A DNA stretch of 64,000 bases from Muscardinus avellanarius (lineage: Eukaryota > Chordata > Mammalia > Rodentia > Gliridae), in NCBI GenBank assembly GCA_963383645.1, contig OY726563.1, forward strand, positions 41,682,331 through 41,746,330, read 5' to 3'. The notes under the pieces were generated by a model. The model was not told the origin of the DNA. It made no database searches and worked only from the letters and a program-made list of their open reading frames with translations. Of this stretch, positions 50,998 to 63,361 are shown in pieces (position 1 is the stretch's first letter; every line of letters begins with the position of its first letter). Position numbers and translations under genes: made by a program.

Positions 50998-52540
50998 GTG
51001 GTACTGTGGTTCTAGAAATCCTTCTACCTCCAGGCTACACTCCCAGACCTCTTTTTATATTTTTTATTTGGAAACAGGGTCGGTCTCTTAAGTCAGTGAG
51101 GCTGGCTTCGAACCTGCGGGATCCTCCTGTCTCACCTCCCAGGAGTGGGGATTATAAATGTGCACCACCACACCCCACCCACAGCCTTTTTAAGTTTTTT
51201 ATTTCAAGATAGACTCTCGCTAAATTGCAGAGACTTGCTTCAAACCTGCAATCCTCCTGTTTCAGCCTCACAGATACTGGGATTATAGGTGTGTGACACC
51301 ATGCCTGGCTAAATTTACTTTTATTATCCTGTTCCTAAATAAGACTTTGAATTTTCTAGTCTGTGTTACATTCCGCCTGTCAATGTTTTATTGGTGGTCT
51401 ATCTCTATATCAAATACCAGTTATTAACATCCATGAGTTCATGATCAAGGATGATAGAAATAACTGTGTCTATGTGGGCATGGTGGCACATGCTTGTAAT
51501 CCCAGCATTTGGGAGGCTGAGACAGGAGGCCTTTTGCAACTCGGTGAGACCTTGTTTTAAAATAAAGACTAAAAAGTAGGGCTGGGGGTGAAGCTCGGAG
51601 GTAGAATACCTCTGGGTTCCATCCCCAGCACTGAAAAAAAAAAGAATTGTGTCTAAAGCTTTGATTATTGTTGCTTATTTCGTATCTCAGACCATTATAA
51701 AGGAAAAAGGTTCAGTGACCTCTGAAAATGATCTTTCTTTTTTTTCTGTGGTGCTGGGGATGGAAATCCAGGGCCTCACTAATATGCTAGCTAAGTGCTG
51801 TACTACTGAACTACACTCTCAAGCCTTTTTGTATGTGTGTGATAATATCAATTGAACAAATGGGCATTCTACTGGCTATACCCCCAGTCCTTTTTTTATG
51901 GTACTGGGGATTGAACCCAGAAGTAGTCTATCTCTGAGCTACACCCCCAGCCCGATTTTTTTTTTGTGGGTCTGGGGATCGAACACAGAAGCATTCAACC
52001 TCTGAGCTACACCTACCCTGCCCTATTTTTTATTCTTTTTTTTGTGTGTGTGGTACTGGGGATGAAACTCAGGGGCATTCTACCTCCAAGCTATACCCCC
52101 AGCCCTATTTTTTAGTCTTTATTTTGAAACAGGGTCTCACTCAGTGGCCTCACTAAGTAGTACCTGAGGCTGTCCACGAACTTGGATCCTCCTGTCTCGG
52201 TCTCCCAAATGTTGGGATTACAAGTATGCGCCACCACGCCTGGCTTATTCTTTATTTTGAAATTGAGTAGTACTAAGTTGTAGACAGCCTTACTAAGTAG
52301 CGAAGGCTGGCTGCAATCCTGTGATCCTGTTTTAGCCTCCCAAGTACTGGGATTACAAGTGTGTGCAATCACGCCTGGCTTATTTTTATTTTGAAACAGG
52401 GTCTTGCTAGGTTGATGAGATTATCACTACTTGCTAAAACTGTCCTTAAGCCTGTGAACCTCCTGTCTCAGCCTCCCAAGTACTGAGACTACAGGTGTGC
52501 ACCACCATGCCTGGCTCAAAAAAAAATTGAAAGGCCTAAA
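49798..52540. repeat. SINE block right of the composite element
   Basis: Mostly inverted copies: the host SINE of the composite (49798-49933), 49945-50180, 50470-50755, 50910-51320 with a nested rewritten-tail copy (~50965-51175), 51890-52520. One plus copy lies at 51475-51640 and an inverted ID near 51745-51825. 51325-51470 is unique. Confidence 0.83.
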
Positions 52541-52544
52541 AAAC

Positions 52545-52915
52545 AGGAGAGTTTTGGAGGCCCCAATCCATGACTGGCTCCACCGCTTTGGGTCTGTTGT
52601 GAGGCAGGACACCATGGTGGGGATGCAGGGCAGAGCACAAGTGCTCACTTCCTAAGCCAGGGAGCTGAGAGCGAACAGAAAGAACCAGGTCCCTCATTCT
52701 TCTTCAAGAGCAACCCCCAATCTAAAGATCTCCTGCTAGGACTCACCTCCTAAAGGTCTGTAGTACCTCTCAACAGCACCACCCCAAGGACCAAGCCTTT
52801 ATTTAACACATGGCTTTTTGGGGAATATTTACTATCCAAACTATAGCACTCAGGGGGTTGTGCAGGATGGATGTGGCATTCCAGATTCTCATTGTCTGTT
52901 AGGGGATATACTTCA
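52545..52915. repeat. Probable ancient mammalian repeat (MaLR/L1-like)
   Basis: Phrases such as gactcacctcctaaaggtctg, caccaccccaaggaccaagcctttatttaacacatgg and ttggggaatatttactatccaaactatagca (abbreviated pieces of one run) are typical of widely dispersed old placental repeats. The exact family is uncertain. Confidence 0.4.
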
Positions 52916-52919
52916 TAGT

Positions 52920-53820
52920 TTTCATTTTTTGTGGTACCAGGGATTGAATTCAGGAGCATTCTTCCTCTGAGCTACTTATCCCCCTTAGCCCTATTTTACT
53001 ACTATTATTTTAGCCCTATTTTACTACTATTATTTTTTTTGTGGTATAGGGGATGGAAACCAGGGACATTCTACCTCCGAGCTACATCCTCAATCCTAGT
53101 TTTTCTTATTTTGAAACAGGGTTTCATCTGGGGAGCCATTAAGGTTTTCCCCTAAAAGAATACTTCTGACTGTCCTTTGCCCAGAGTCAATAAGGTTTGG
53201 GGTCATGAAAAGTTCAAGGTGGGATTGATTAACCTGACCATTATGCGCACAGGTGGTGATGGCATGAGGGATTGACTGACCTGGAGCTGTATAAATAGGA
53301 AGAGAGGGATAAACCTGGGATCGGTCAGTAGAGATATTGACCGGGGAGTGTACTGGCAATCCTCCCATGATATAATTAAATATTCTTTGAATCAAATTCT
53401 TAGAATTGAATTCTTTCATCCTCACCCCTCTCCAGAACCCGTACTTTTGCCGGTTGGCTCCGGCAGTCTCACTAAGCTGCAGAGGACCTAAGTAGCTGAG
53501 GCTGTCCTCCAACCAGCGATACACCTGTCTCAGCCTTCCAAATGCTGAAATTATAAGCATGTGCCACCATACCTAGATTCTATTTTTCTTTCTTTTGCGG
53601 GTCTGGGGATGGAACCCAGGGGCATTTGACCTCTGAGCTACATACCCTGCCCAATTTTTTATTCTTTATTTTGAAACAGGGTCTCACTAAATTGCGGAAG
53701 GCCTCACTAAGTAGCTGAGGCTGCCAGCAAACCACAATCCTCTTGTCTCAGCCTCCCAAATGCTAGGATTACAAGCGTGCGCCACCACACCTGGCTGGCC
53801 TCTATTTATTATTATTACTA

Positions 53821-53872
<52 letters not shown>

Positions 53873-54345
53873 TTGCAGCACTGGGAATGGAACCCAGGGG
53901 CAGTCTACCTTCAAGCTACGTGCCCAGGCCTATTTTTTTTGCAGTACTCAGGGACATTCTACCTCGGAGCTACACCCCAGCCCTATTTTTTATTTCCATT
54001 TTTTTTGGTGGTACTGGGGGTGGAACCCAGAGGCTTTCTACCTCCAGGCTATACTCCCAGACCTATTTTTTATATTTTATTTGGAAAGAGGGTCTCACTA
54101 AGTTGCTGAGAGCCTCACTAAGTAGCTGAGGCTGGCTTTGAACCTGTGTGATCCTCCTGTCTCAGCCAAGTGTGGGGATTACAAGTGTGCGCCACAATGT
54201 CCGGCTATTCTTTATTTCAAAACAGGGTCTATGTTGCAGAGGGCCTCACTAAGTAGACGAGGCTGGCCACAAACCTATGATCCTCTTGTCTCAGCCTCCC
54301 AAGTACCAGGATTACAAGCATGCACCACCACACCTGGCTTTGTAA
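52920..54345 (-). repeat. Inverted SINEs with (ATT)n, downstream of GPKOW
   Basis: Inverted copies near 52925, 53040-53570 (interrupted by the solo LTR), 53590-53795, 54005-54205 and 54206-54340. There is a 25-bp exact tandem duplication at 52986-53035 and about 20 ATT units at 53806-53874. Confidence 0.85.
53127..53465 (-). mobile_element. Solo LTR-like insertion with 6-bp target duplication
   Basis: A 339-bp non-SINE block interrupts an inverted SINE. The flanks are gtttca (53121-53126) and gtctca (53466-53471), a 6-bp duplication with one change. Read on the minus strand it begins TGCCGGAGCCAACCGGCA, has a TATTTATA box near 53293, and ends near ccccaga. A 6-bp duplication and TG start suggest an endogenous betaretrovirus-type (ERVK/class II) solo LTR. 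No internal viral genes are present, and the family was not identified. Confidence 0.6.
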
Positions 54346-54363
54346 CTCACATTCTGCGCACAA

Positions 54364-54369
54364 TTTATT
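54364..54369 (-). terminator. GPKOW: Probable poly(A) signal of GPKOW
   Basis: TTTATT (AATAAA on the gene strand) lies about 205 nt past the GPKOW stop, just before the first downstream SINE (right edge near 54345). Confidence 0.65.
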
Positions 54370-54572
54370 TTGATTTACTGAATATTTAAAATGGTTTTTA
54401 TATAATCAATTTTGGTAAATACTGGGTTTAAATCTCCTTTGTGGTCCATTCATCCATTCTCCTATCCCTGCAGTACAGGACTGCAGGGGAAGAGGATAGG
54501 GCAAGTGTCTTCCCATCTTTTCTCAGACTGTAGACAGTTGGCAGTGACCTGTGTGATGGGCGTGGTCTTCTG

Positions 54573-57500
54573 TCAGTCTTCATCTGAGTCACTGGGACCC
54601 ATGTACTGGCAGACGGCATCATAGTGAAGCTCCACCAACTGATTTTCTCGCCGCAGTTGCACCAATGCCCGGCTGCGTGCTCTGTCCCGGCTCAGCAGAT
54701 GGCCCACCTGGAGTGGGAGTGGGGTAGAGTCAGAAAGGCCCGCCCAGACCCTGGGTCATCCCTCAAAGCCCATTTCTTGGTCTGGGACTTACCCTTCCAG
54801 CCTGTGGCCCCAGGACCACCATCACGCGGTTGCCCTCCACCTTTGGAACCAGCGTCTCCAGCATATCTTCCCTGAGGCCTGCAGGTGAGGGAGGGGAGTG
54901 AGACCTGCAGCAAGGGCCAGCCCAGCCAGGTGTTGTCAGAAGGGCCTTTGCCACATTCCCTAGAACCACCCCACAATCTGTTAACCGACTGAGTCTCTTC
55001 ACACTCACTTCACTGGTAAGGAAAATGAGGAGCAATTTGTAACAATAAAGGGTGGGTGGAGTTAAAGCTGGGCATGGTGGCACATGCTTGTAATCCCAGC
55101 TTTCGGGTGGCTGAGACAGGAGGATTGCAGTTTGAGGACAGCCTCAGCTACTTAGTGAGATCCTTTAAAACTCAGTGAAACCCTGTTTCAAAATAAAGAA
55201 AAAAAATAGGGCTGGGAGTGTAGCTTGGAGGTAGAATGCCCCTGGGTTTCATCCTTATTACTATAAAAAATAAGAAAAACAGGATAGGGTTAATAGCAGG
55301 CATTTTATTCCCCCAATACTGGGGATTAAATGATTAAATTCAGGGTCTTGCACATGCTAAGGAAGCACTCCACCACTGAGCTACACCCCAGCTCTTTTTC
55401 TTTTATGTCTTTCCCTCTCCCTCTCCCTCTCCCTCTCACTCTATCTTTGATAGTACTGGGGATAGGGATGGAACTCTCAGGGTCTTTCTACTTCTGAGAT
55501 ACAACCCCAGCCCTATTTTTTTCAGTATTGGGAATGGAACCTAGGGGCATTCTAACTCCGAGCTACACCCTCAGCCTTATTTTTTAATTCTTTATTTTAA
55601 AATAGGGCATCTCTGAGTTGCATAGGGCCTCTATGTATCTGAGGCTATCCTCGAACCATGATCCTCTTGCCTCAGCCTCCCAAATGCTGGGATTACAAGC
55701 ATGCGCTTGGCTCCCCAGCTCTATTTTTATTCTTTATTTTGAAACAAGATCTCATTAATTTGCAGAGGGCCTCACTAAGTAGCTGAGGCTGTCCGCGAAA
55801 CACGATCCTCCTGTCTCAGCCTCCCAAATGCTGAGTTTACAAGTGTCCACCACCATGCCTGGCTTATTATTATTGTTGTTGTTATTATTTTCTTTGGTGC
55901 TGGGGTTTGATCCCAGGGGCATTCTACTCTGAGCTACACCACAGGACTCTGACCAGATTTTATTTTTTACTCTGAAACAGGGTCTCACTGAAATGTGGGA
56001 GACCTCACTAAATTGCTGAGACTAGCCGTGAACCTGGGATCCTCCTGCCTCAGCCTTGCAAGTACTAGAATTACGAACATAAGCCACCATGCCCGGCTCC
56101 TGTTTCAAATTTGAAAATGAACAGGGCTGGGGGTCAAATTCAAAGGTAAAATGCTTTTGGGTTCAATTTCCAGTACCAAAAACAAACAAAAAACCCGTAC
56201 AAAGAGACAGGGTCTTGTTCAGTTGTCCAGGTTGGCCTTGAATACCTGCTGCCTCAGCTTCCCAAGTAACTGGGATTACAGGTGTGGCCTACTATGTCCA
56301 GCTACAGACACTGTTCATTGTAGGCACACTTTCAGCCCTGCCATGTACTGGGAGCCTGATACATCTCTGTAAAGGTGTCAGTCACTGAACTAGTGCTCTC
56401 TATGCTTACATGACAGATACAGAAAGCATGTATTAGATGATAACTCTCAAAGAAGTGCCTCATGTTCTATAAGAGGATGCGGACCTTTTGGAGAGCCTGA
56501 CCTTTGCCAGCACCCCAGCTGTACCTGGGCCAGGCTCTTGGCCTGGAACACCCTCTCCAGTAGCCTCCAGGAGGGGAATGCCCCAATTGCTACAGCTCAG
56601 ACTTACCTTCCAGGACTCGGCCTTCATCTGTCCGACATACACAGGTATCTGGGCTCAGGACATCTTCAATTGTCATCTGGGGAGAAAGGTGAGGGGGGTG
56701 CGAGAGGTTAGGGTTGAGGGGGCAGGGTCCTTGGGTAAGGAAGTGTAATCAGGCTGTGGGTTTTGCACCTTGGTGTTGTAATACTGGCCACCCTTGTGCA
56801 GCTTGTCCACAAAACGCACACGCAGGTCCCTGTGCAACCAGTGCTGGCTTCTGGGGGCTGTTTTCTTACTCTTGGCTGCAGGCCCGTCCTGCCTGTAGAA
56901 AGGGGCCCAGCACAAGGTTTAGGTCTTAACCACATACACATCCCCACCCCCCCCCCTTTCCCTGTGTTGTGAAACCCATCCATACTGCCCTTTCTGGTTC
57001 CATCTATATGCCCTCCATGCCTTTCTATCTGCTCGAGCCTCCCTGCACTCCAGCCTTTTTTCTCTATCCCAGATGCCCAGGGTCCTACCGGTCCAAAGGC
57101 TGTTTCCGCTTCCCCTCTGAGTCTTCCCACCGAACATGGAGGTCTTGATTCTGGAGGGCCTTCCGTGATGATGTGGTTCCATTCTGTTGTCCCGAGGAAG
57201 TTTTGTTCACCTGGACTGTTTGAGGGGATATGGGGGAGAGCCAGGAAGGAGCCTCAGTGTCTTATTGCTCTTTCCTTCCAAGGATGAGTCTCAGCCTAGA
57301 GCCACCTCCCTCCTGCCAAAGCACACCTCTCGCACTGCATCTTTTTTTTTTTTTTTTAAGGGTCTGGGATGGAACCCAGGGGCATTCAACCTCCAAGCTC
57401 CACCCCCTGCCCTATTTTTTTATTCTTTATTTTGAAGCCGGGTCTCACTGAGTTGCAGAGGGCCACACTAAGCAGCTGAGGCTGTATGTGAACCGTAATC

Positions 57501-59410
57501 CTCTGGTCTCAGCCTCCAGAATGCTGAGATTACAAGTGTGCGCCACCATGCCCAGCTCTCACTGCATCTTTGCCAGGGACATGAGAATGCCTCTTTCTTT
57601 CTTCTCCACTGTTTTGGCCTCCTTCAGGAAGCTTCTCTCATCTACACACCCCTCACCAAGTGTTCACCCGAGGCACTTGCCTAGAGCACACTACAGAGCC
57701 CAGGAGAGCTGTCTGCACCTATCTCTGAACTACCCTACCTACCGCCATTCCATCACCTGGGCTATTCCTTGCCCCCTTCTTGGTCACACCCTAACTGTAG
57801 TGGGTCTCAAAGCCTAGAAAAAGAGAGCCATCATCCCCAAAAGACAGGAACTGGTTTCCATACCTGTTTATCCCCCTTAAGAGAGAGAGGTTAAAGATCC
57901 AGGGCAGTAGATCACCCTTTATTCAATCACACTGAATAAACTGGGCTGGGGGTATAGCTCAGTGAGAGATCGCCAGCAGGTATGAGGCCTTGGGTTCCAT
58001 CCCAACATCATCAAAGAAAAATGAAAAAGCCAGGTATGGTGGCACACGCTTATAACCCCAGTACTTGGGAGGTGGAGACAAGAGGATCACAGGTTCATGG
58101 CCAGCCTCAGCAACTTAGTAAGGTTCCCAGCAATTTAGGGAGAACCTATTTTCAAATAAAAAATAAAATAGGGCTGAGGGTATAACCTGGAGATAGAAGG
58201 CCCCTGGATTCCATTGCCAGTACCACCAAAAAAACAAAAACAAGGAAGGAAGGAAGGAAGGGAGGGAGGAAGGGAGGGAACACCTCCTATATCTCTTCTC
58301 ATTTCCTGACCTCTAATTGGTGGAAGTCACACCTGCCAGACACATCACTACCTATGTCTTCTGCAGAAAAACCTACCTCATGAGATATATTGTGCCCCTG
58401 TCAAATGCTTCTCCAACTCCCCCAGCTATAGAAGAGACTCACTCACCAGAGTGCAAAGAGTTTGCATCAAACTCCTGCTGGGAGACAGGCCGGAGACAGT
58501 ACTCACTAACAGTCACTATGCGGCTGCCCACCGCCAGACGCACCATGGCTCGCACATTGTCAGGGTCAAGGCCTTCCACCTAAAATGTGGGGGGAGTCAG
58601 GGGTTGAAGAAACCACACATCCTTAGGGCCACACTGTCCAGCACTTACCTCCTAAAGGCTGGACCCCTGACAGCTGGGATCAGGCTTGGTTCCTGTGTCT
58701 GCTTTAGCAGACTGTGTTACTCAAATACTCTTTTTTATTTTTTCTGGTATGGGGGATTGAACTCAGGGGTGAACATTCTACCTCTGAGCTATACCCATAG
58801 CCCGATTTTTCTGTGCGTGTGATACTAGGGATTGAATCCAGGAGCATGCTACCTCTGAGCTACACCCGCAGCTCTATTTTATTTTGAAACACAGTCTCAT
58901 TAAATTGTAGAGAGACTAAGATGCTGAGGCTGACTGTGAACCTGCAATCCTCCTGTCTCAGCCTCCCATATACTGGGATTACAAGCGTGTACTACCATGC
59001 CTGACTTATATTTTGTTTTATCTTACTACAAGGTCTTGCTGTGTGGTTGTGCAAGACTATAATCCCAGTATTTGGAAGGCTAAGACAATAGGATCACAGG
59101 TTCAAGGACAGTCTCAGCAACCTAGTGAGACTCTCATCAACCTAGTGAGACCGTTTTAGAGTAAAAAGAAATAGGGCAGGGGGTGTACCTCAGAGGTAGA
59201 ATGCCCCTGGGTAAAATCCCCAGTACTGCAAAAAAAAGCAACCAAACAAAAAATCCAGGGTCTTGCTAAGTTGCTGAGGGAGTAGGTTGCTGAGGCTGAT
59301 TGCAAAACTGTGATCCTCCTGTCTTGGCCTCACAAGTACCTGGATTACAGATGTACACCACCATACTTGGCTCCAAATATTCTTTCTTCTTCTTCTATTA
59401 TTATTATTAA

Positions 59411-59450
<40 letters not shown>

Positions 59451-60894
59451 TGTGGTACTGGGGATGGAACCCAGGGCCATTCTACCTCCGAGCTATACCT
59501 TCAGCCCTATTTTTTATTCTTTATTTGGATACAGGGTCTGAGTTGCAAAGGGCCTCACTAAGTAGCTGAGGCTGTCTGTGAAACCATGATCCTCCTGTCT
59601 CAGCCTCCCAAATGCTGGGATTACAAACGTGTTAACACGCCTGCCTGGCTCCTTGCTCCTTTTTTCCCCCCCCCTTAGGAAGTGGACCAGACAGCCTAGA
59701 AAAACTAGGACTCTTAGCCTTTCCACCCCAAACCCAATTCTTCCTCCCTCTGGCCCCTCAAATCAATCTTCCCTGGTACTGGCTTGGGTTCCAAGTATAT
59801 CTTGGTTCCTTACCTTCCCGTAGAGGCCTCGGTGGGGGCCAGAAAGGACCACCACAGCTCCTCCAGGCACCAGCCCTTGAGGCTGGTCTTCCTTATCCTT
59901 CTCTTGCTCCGCACCTGGCTTCGGTGGGTGGTAGGAGCTGCTGGAGACCAATGTCTGGGCCTCAGTCAAGTTGGCACCCAGCCCTAACCCCTTGGGCCTC
60001 AATGAGTTGACACGGGGTTTCACTACTCTGCAGAGAGGAAGACAGACTTGTTGGAGATGTGCCAGTTTTCAGAGCCTCATTCCCCTTCTCACCATCCAAA
60101 CCCAACACAATGGTATTTTCAAGAATGCCCAAGCTGGGTGTGGTGGCGCATACTTGTAATCTCAGTGCTTGGGAGGCTGAGACATGAGGATCCAGGTTTG
60201 CTGACTGCCTCAGCTAGTGAGGCCTTCTGCAATTTAGTGAGACACTGTTTCAAAGGAAAAAAAAAAGAATGCCCTTTGTCATCTCATATTAGGACTATTT
60301 GTCTGGTTTTTTTTTTGTTCTATTTGCAGTGCTGGGGATGGAATCTAGGGCCTTGTGCATGCTAGGAAAGCAGTCCACCATTGAGCCACACCCCCAGCTC
60401 TAGGATTAATTCTGGCCCACAAAAATGGAAATTTTTCTTTGTTTTATAGTAATAGGGATGGAACTCAGGGACATTCTACCACCGAGCTACACCCCCTGCC
60501 CTATTTTTTTATTTTTTATTTCAAAACAGGGTCTCACTGAGTTGTAAAGGGCCTCGCTAAGTAGCTGAGGTTGTCCGCAAACTGCAATCCTCCTGTCTCA
60601 GCCTCCTGAATGCTAGGATTAAAAGTGTGCGCCACCACGCATGGCTTTTTTCTTTTCATTTTTTAGTAGTAGAGATTTAACTCAAGGGCATTCTACTTCT
60701 GGTCTGAGGGTAGAGGTAAGTTGCCAAGGGTCTTGCTAAGGCTGGCCTTGAATCTGTAATCTTCCTGTCTCATCCTACTGGGATTAGAGGAATGTGCCAC
60801 AATGCCTTGATGAAATTTCTTTCTTTCACTGAACATTGAACCCTGGGGTGTTTTACCTCTGAGTCACACCCCCAGCCTTATTTTTATTTTTTAA

Positions 60895-60926
<32 letters not shown>

Positions 60927-61917
60927 ATTATTATTATTATTAATATTTTGGTGGTACTGGGGATGGAACCCTTCTACCTCTGGGCTACACTTCAGACCTA
61001 TTTTATATTTTTATTTGGAAACAGGGTCTCTCTTCTGTTTTTCTTTTTTTGTTGGTCTGGGGATGGAACCCAAAGGCATTTGACCTCTGAGCTACATCCC
61101 CTGCCCTATTTTTTTATTCTTTTATTTTGAAACAGGGTCTCACTAAGTTGCAGAGAGCCTCACTAAGTAGCTGTGGCTGACCGTGAACCGAGATCCTCCA
61201 GTCTCAGCCTCCCGAATGCTGGTATTACAAGCATGTGCCACCACGCCCAGCTGTGGAAACAAGGTCTCTTAAGCAAGCAAGGCTGACTTTGAACCTGCGT
61301 GATCCTCCTGTCTCCGCCTCCCAAGCGCGGGGATTACAAGCGTGTGCGCCACCACGCCTGGCTATTTTTTATTTTAAAATAGGGTCTCAGCTGGGTGTGG
61401 TGGTGCACGCTTGTAATTCCAGCTTTCGGGAAGCTGAGACCAGAGGATCGCGATTCGCGGACAGCCTCAGCTACTACTTAGTGAGGCCCTCTGCAACTTA
61501 GTGAGAGACCCTGTTTCAAAATAAAGAATAAAAAATAGGACAGGGGGTGTAGCTCGGAGGTCGAATGCCCCTGGGTTCCATTCCCAGACCCGCAAAAAAT
61601 AAATAAAATAAAATAGGTCTCACTAAGTTGCTGAGGGCCTCACTATGTTATGAATGCTGGCCTTGAACCTGTGATTCTCATGTCTTCGCCTCCCAAATAC
61701 TGGGATTACAAATACTGCGCCACCATACCCAGCTTTTAATTTTTTTTAATTTTTAAAATTTAAGCTGGGTGTGGTGGCGCACGCTTGTAATCCCCGCGCT
61801 TGGGAGGCTGAGACAGGAGGATCGCACGGGTTCGAAGCCAGCCTCAGCTACTTAGTGAGGCTTTCAGCAACTTAGTGAGACCCTGTTTCCAAATAAAATA
61901 ATAATATTTTTTAAAAC

Positions 61918-61958
<41 letters not shown>

Positions 61959-62913
61959 GTTGTTGTTGTTGTTGTACTAGGAATGGAACCCAGGGGCATT
62001 CTACCTCCGATCTACACCCTCAGCCCTATTTTTTATCAGCTCTATTTTTTATTCTTAATTTGAAACAGGGTCTCATTGAGTTACAAAGGGCCTCACTAAG
62101 TAGCTGAGGCTGGCTGTGAACCTTGATCCTTCTGTTTCAGCCTTCTGAATGCTGGGATTACAAGCGTGTGCCACCACACCCAGCTCCTAGCTTTTTATTT
62201 TGAAACAGGGTCTAAGTTTCTGAGGCTGTCCTTAAGTCTATGGTCCTCCTGTCTCAGCCTCCCAAGTACTGGGATTACAGGTTTATGCCATCTTCTCCAG
62301 CTCATGGGTATAACTTAAGTCTCAAAAGAGACCTGTGAAGTCCAGTACTGTTACCCATCTTTCAAATGAGAAAACCAATGCCTGGAGAGGCAACCTTTAC
62401 ATAAAAAGACTGTCTTGTGGAGTTTTAAAGGGATGCAGAGCCAGGTGTAGTGGCGCACGCTTGTAATCCCCGCGCTTGGGAGGCTGAGACAGGAGGACCG
62501 CACAGTTTCAAAGCCAGTCGCAGCTACTAAGTGAGGTTCTCAGCAACTTAGTGAGACCCTGTTTCCAAATAAAGTGTAAAATAGGTCTGGGAGTATTGCT
62601 CAGAGGTAGAAAAGCCCCTGGATTCCACCCCCAGTACCAGCAAAAAAATAAAGGGATATAGAGATTGATAGTAGTGAAAGGGGTTACTGGTTAGGGTGAA
62701 GAATGCATCTTTGCTCCCTGCCTGGATGGCTCTGGGCTGGTGGAATCATGGGGGTCTTGTTCATAGCCCACCTGTCTACCCCCCTCCGCTGCCCAGAACT
62801 CACTGATTGAAGGTGCGGCCGATGCCCTGGCCGGGTTTCCAGCCCATGCCCCGCAGCATCGCCAGCCCATAGGCCTCCACAGGCACGGCCTCGTAGTCAG
62901 CCTCCTCTGGCAT
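54573..62913 (-). CDS. GPKOW: GPKOW, G-patch and KOW-motif spliceosomal protein (N-terminus outside window)
   Basis: Eight exons read on the minus strand: 62913-62804, 60027-59814, 58579-58447, 57215-57089, 56892-56769, 56676-56607, 54878-54793 and 54707-54573. Phases agree throughout, giving 332 codons to the stop. Human GPKOW has 476 aa, so the first ~144 residues are encoded beyond 64000. The first visible exon holds the G-patch ([20 protein letters not shown]). KOW1 begins [21 protein letters not shown] (exons 2-3), and KOW2 is around [18 protein letters not shown] in the last two exons. A charged linker ([10 protein letters not shown]) lies between them. The C-terminus is [10 protein letters not shown]. 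From family knowledge it is an RNA-binding component of the activated spliceosome, binds DHX16 and is a PKA substrate. The G-patch is the helicase-activating element. The large introns are filled with SINEs, but all visible splice sites are intact. Confidence 0.96.
55070..56300. repeat. SINEs in a GPKOW intron (between exons 54878 and 56607)
   Basis: Plus copy 55070-55270; inverted ID about 55315-55395; inverted SINEs near 55455-55730, 55735-55865 and 55890-56095; plus ID-type half and old monomer 56120-56300. 56300-56600 is unique. Confidence 0.85.
57340..58270. repeat. SINEs in the GPKOW intron between 57216 and 58446
   Basis: Inverted copy 57345-57558, plus monomeric ID 57940-58015, plus SINE 58027-58225 ending in a (GGAA)n run. 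57560-57935 is unique. Confidence 0.87.
58710..59665. repeat. SINEs and (ATT)n in the GPKOW intron between 58580 and 59813
   Basis: Inverted copies 58735-59005 and 59240-59370, a plus fragment 59030-59225, (ATT)n 59395-59450 and an inverted copy 59452-59650. Confidence 0.85.
60120..62650. repeat. SINE-filled GPKOW intron between 60028 and 62803
   Basis: Plus copies 60131-60265, 61388-61600, 61763-61900 and 62430-62640; inverted ID 60325-60405; inverted SINEs 60440-60645, 60950-61250, 61255-61365, 61970-62190. (ATT)n tracts at 60892-60945 and 61917-61975. A MIR remnant near 62340-62395. Confidence 0.85.
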
Positions 62914-62929
62914 CTATGGGTTCAGGCAG

Positions 62930-63205
62930 AGAAAGGAGGGTCAGACTTTGCCAATGGTGTCTTCTCTTGGAAATGCACTTGTGTCACCTGCTGGCTGACC
63001 CTCTATGCTTCTGGCACTTGATCAGTCACCTCGAAGTGAAGTTTGAATTTCCTCTCACCATCCCTCACTTTACTCCTCCATATTCAGTCCTAGCAGTTAC
63101 AAAGCACCTGTTCTGGGCCAAGTACTATTCTATTTGGCAAGTGCTGAGGATAAAGCAGTGAATGAGACAGACAAAACCTTCTGCCTTTGTGGGGCTCACG
63201 GGGTG
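62930..63205 (+). repeat. Unique DNA ending in a MIR/L2-type ancient repeat
   Basis: 63095-63205 (cacctgttctgggcca; aagtgctgaggataaagcagtgaatgagacagac) fits the common old mammalian repeat reading ggatacagcagtgaacaaaacagac. 62930-63090 shows no recognised feature and no earlier GPKOW exon. Confidence 0.5.
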
Positions 63206-63209
63206 TGTG

Positions 63210-63323
63210 TGTGTGTGTGTTACACTAGGGACTGAACCCACAGGTGTTCTATCTCTGAGCTACAATCTTAGCCTTTTTTATTTTTATTTTCCTTCCTTCC
63301 TTCCTTCCTTCCTTCCTTCCTTC

Positions 63324-63361
<38 letters not shown>

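Noticed and set aside
21350..54345. Many 60-150 codon open frames with phrases such as GVEPRGFLPPGYTPRPILYF
   Set aside because: They are translations of inverted SINE copies and repeat at each copy; no gene is indicated.
62930..63200. Possible earlier GPKOW exon on the minus strand
   Set aside because: No acceptor/donor pair encloses a conserved GPKOW N-terminal sequence; part is an old interspersed repeat.
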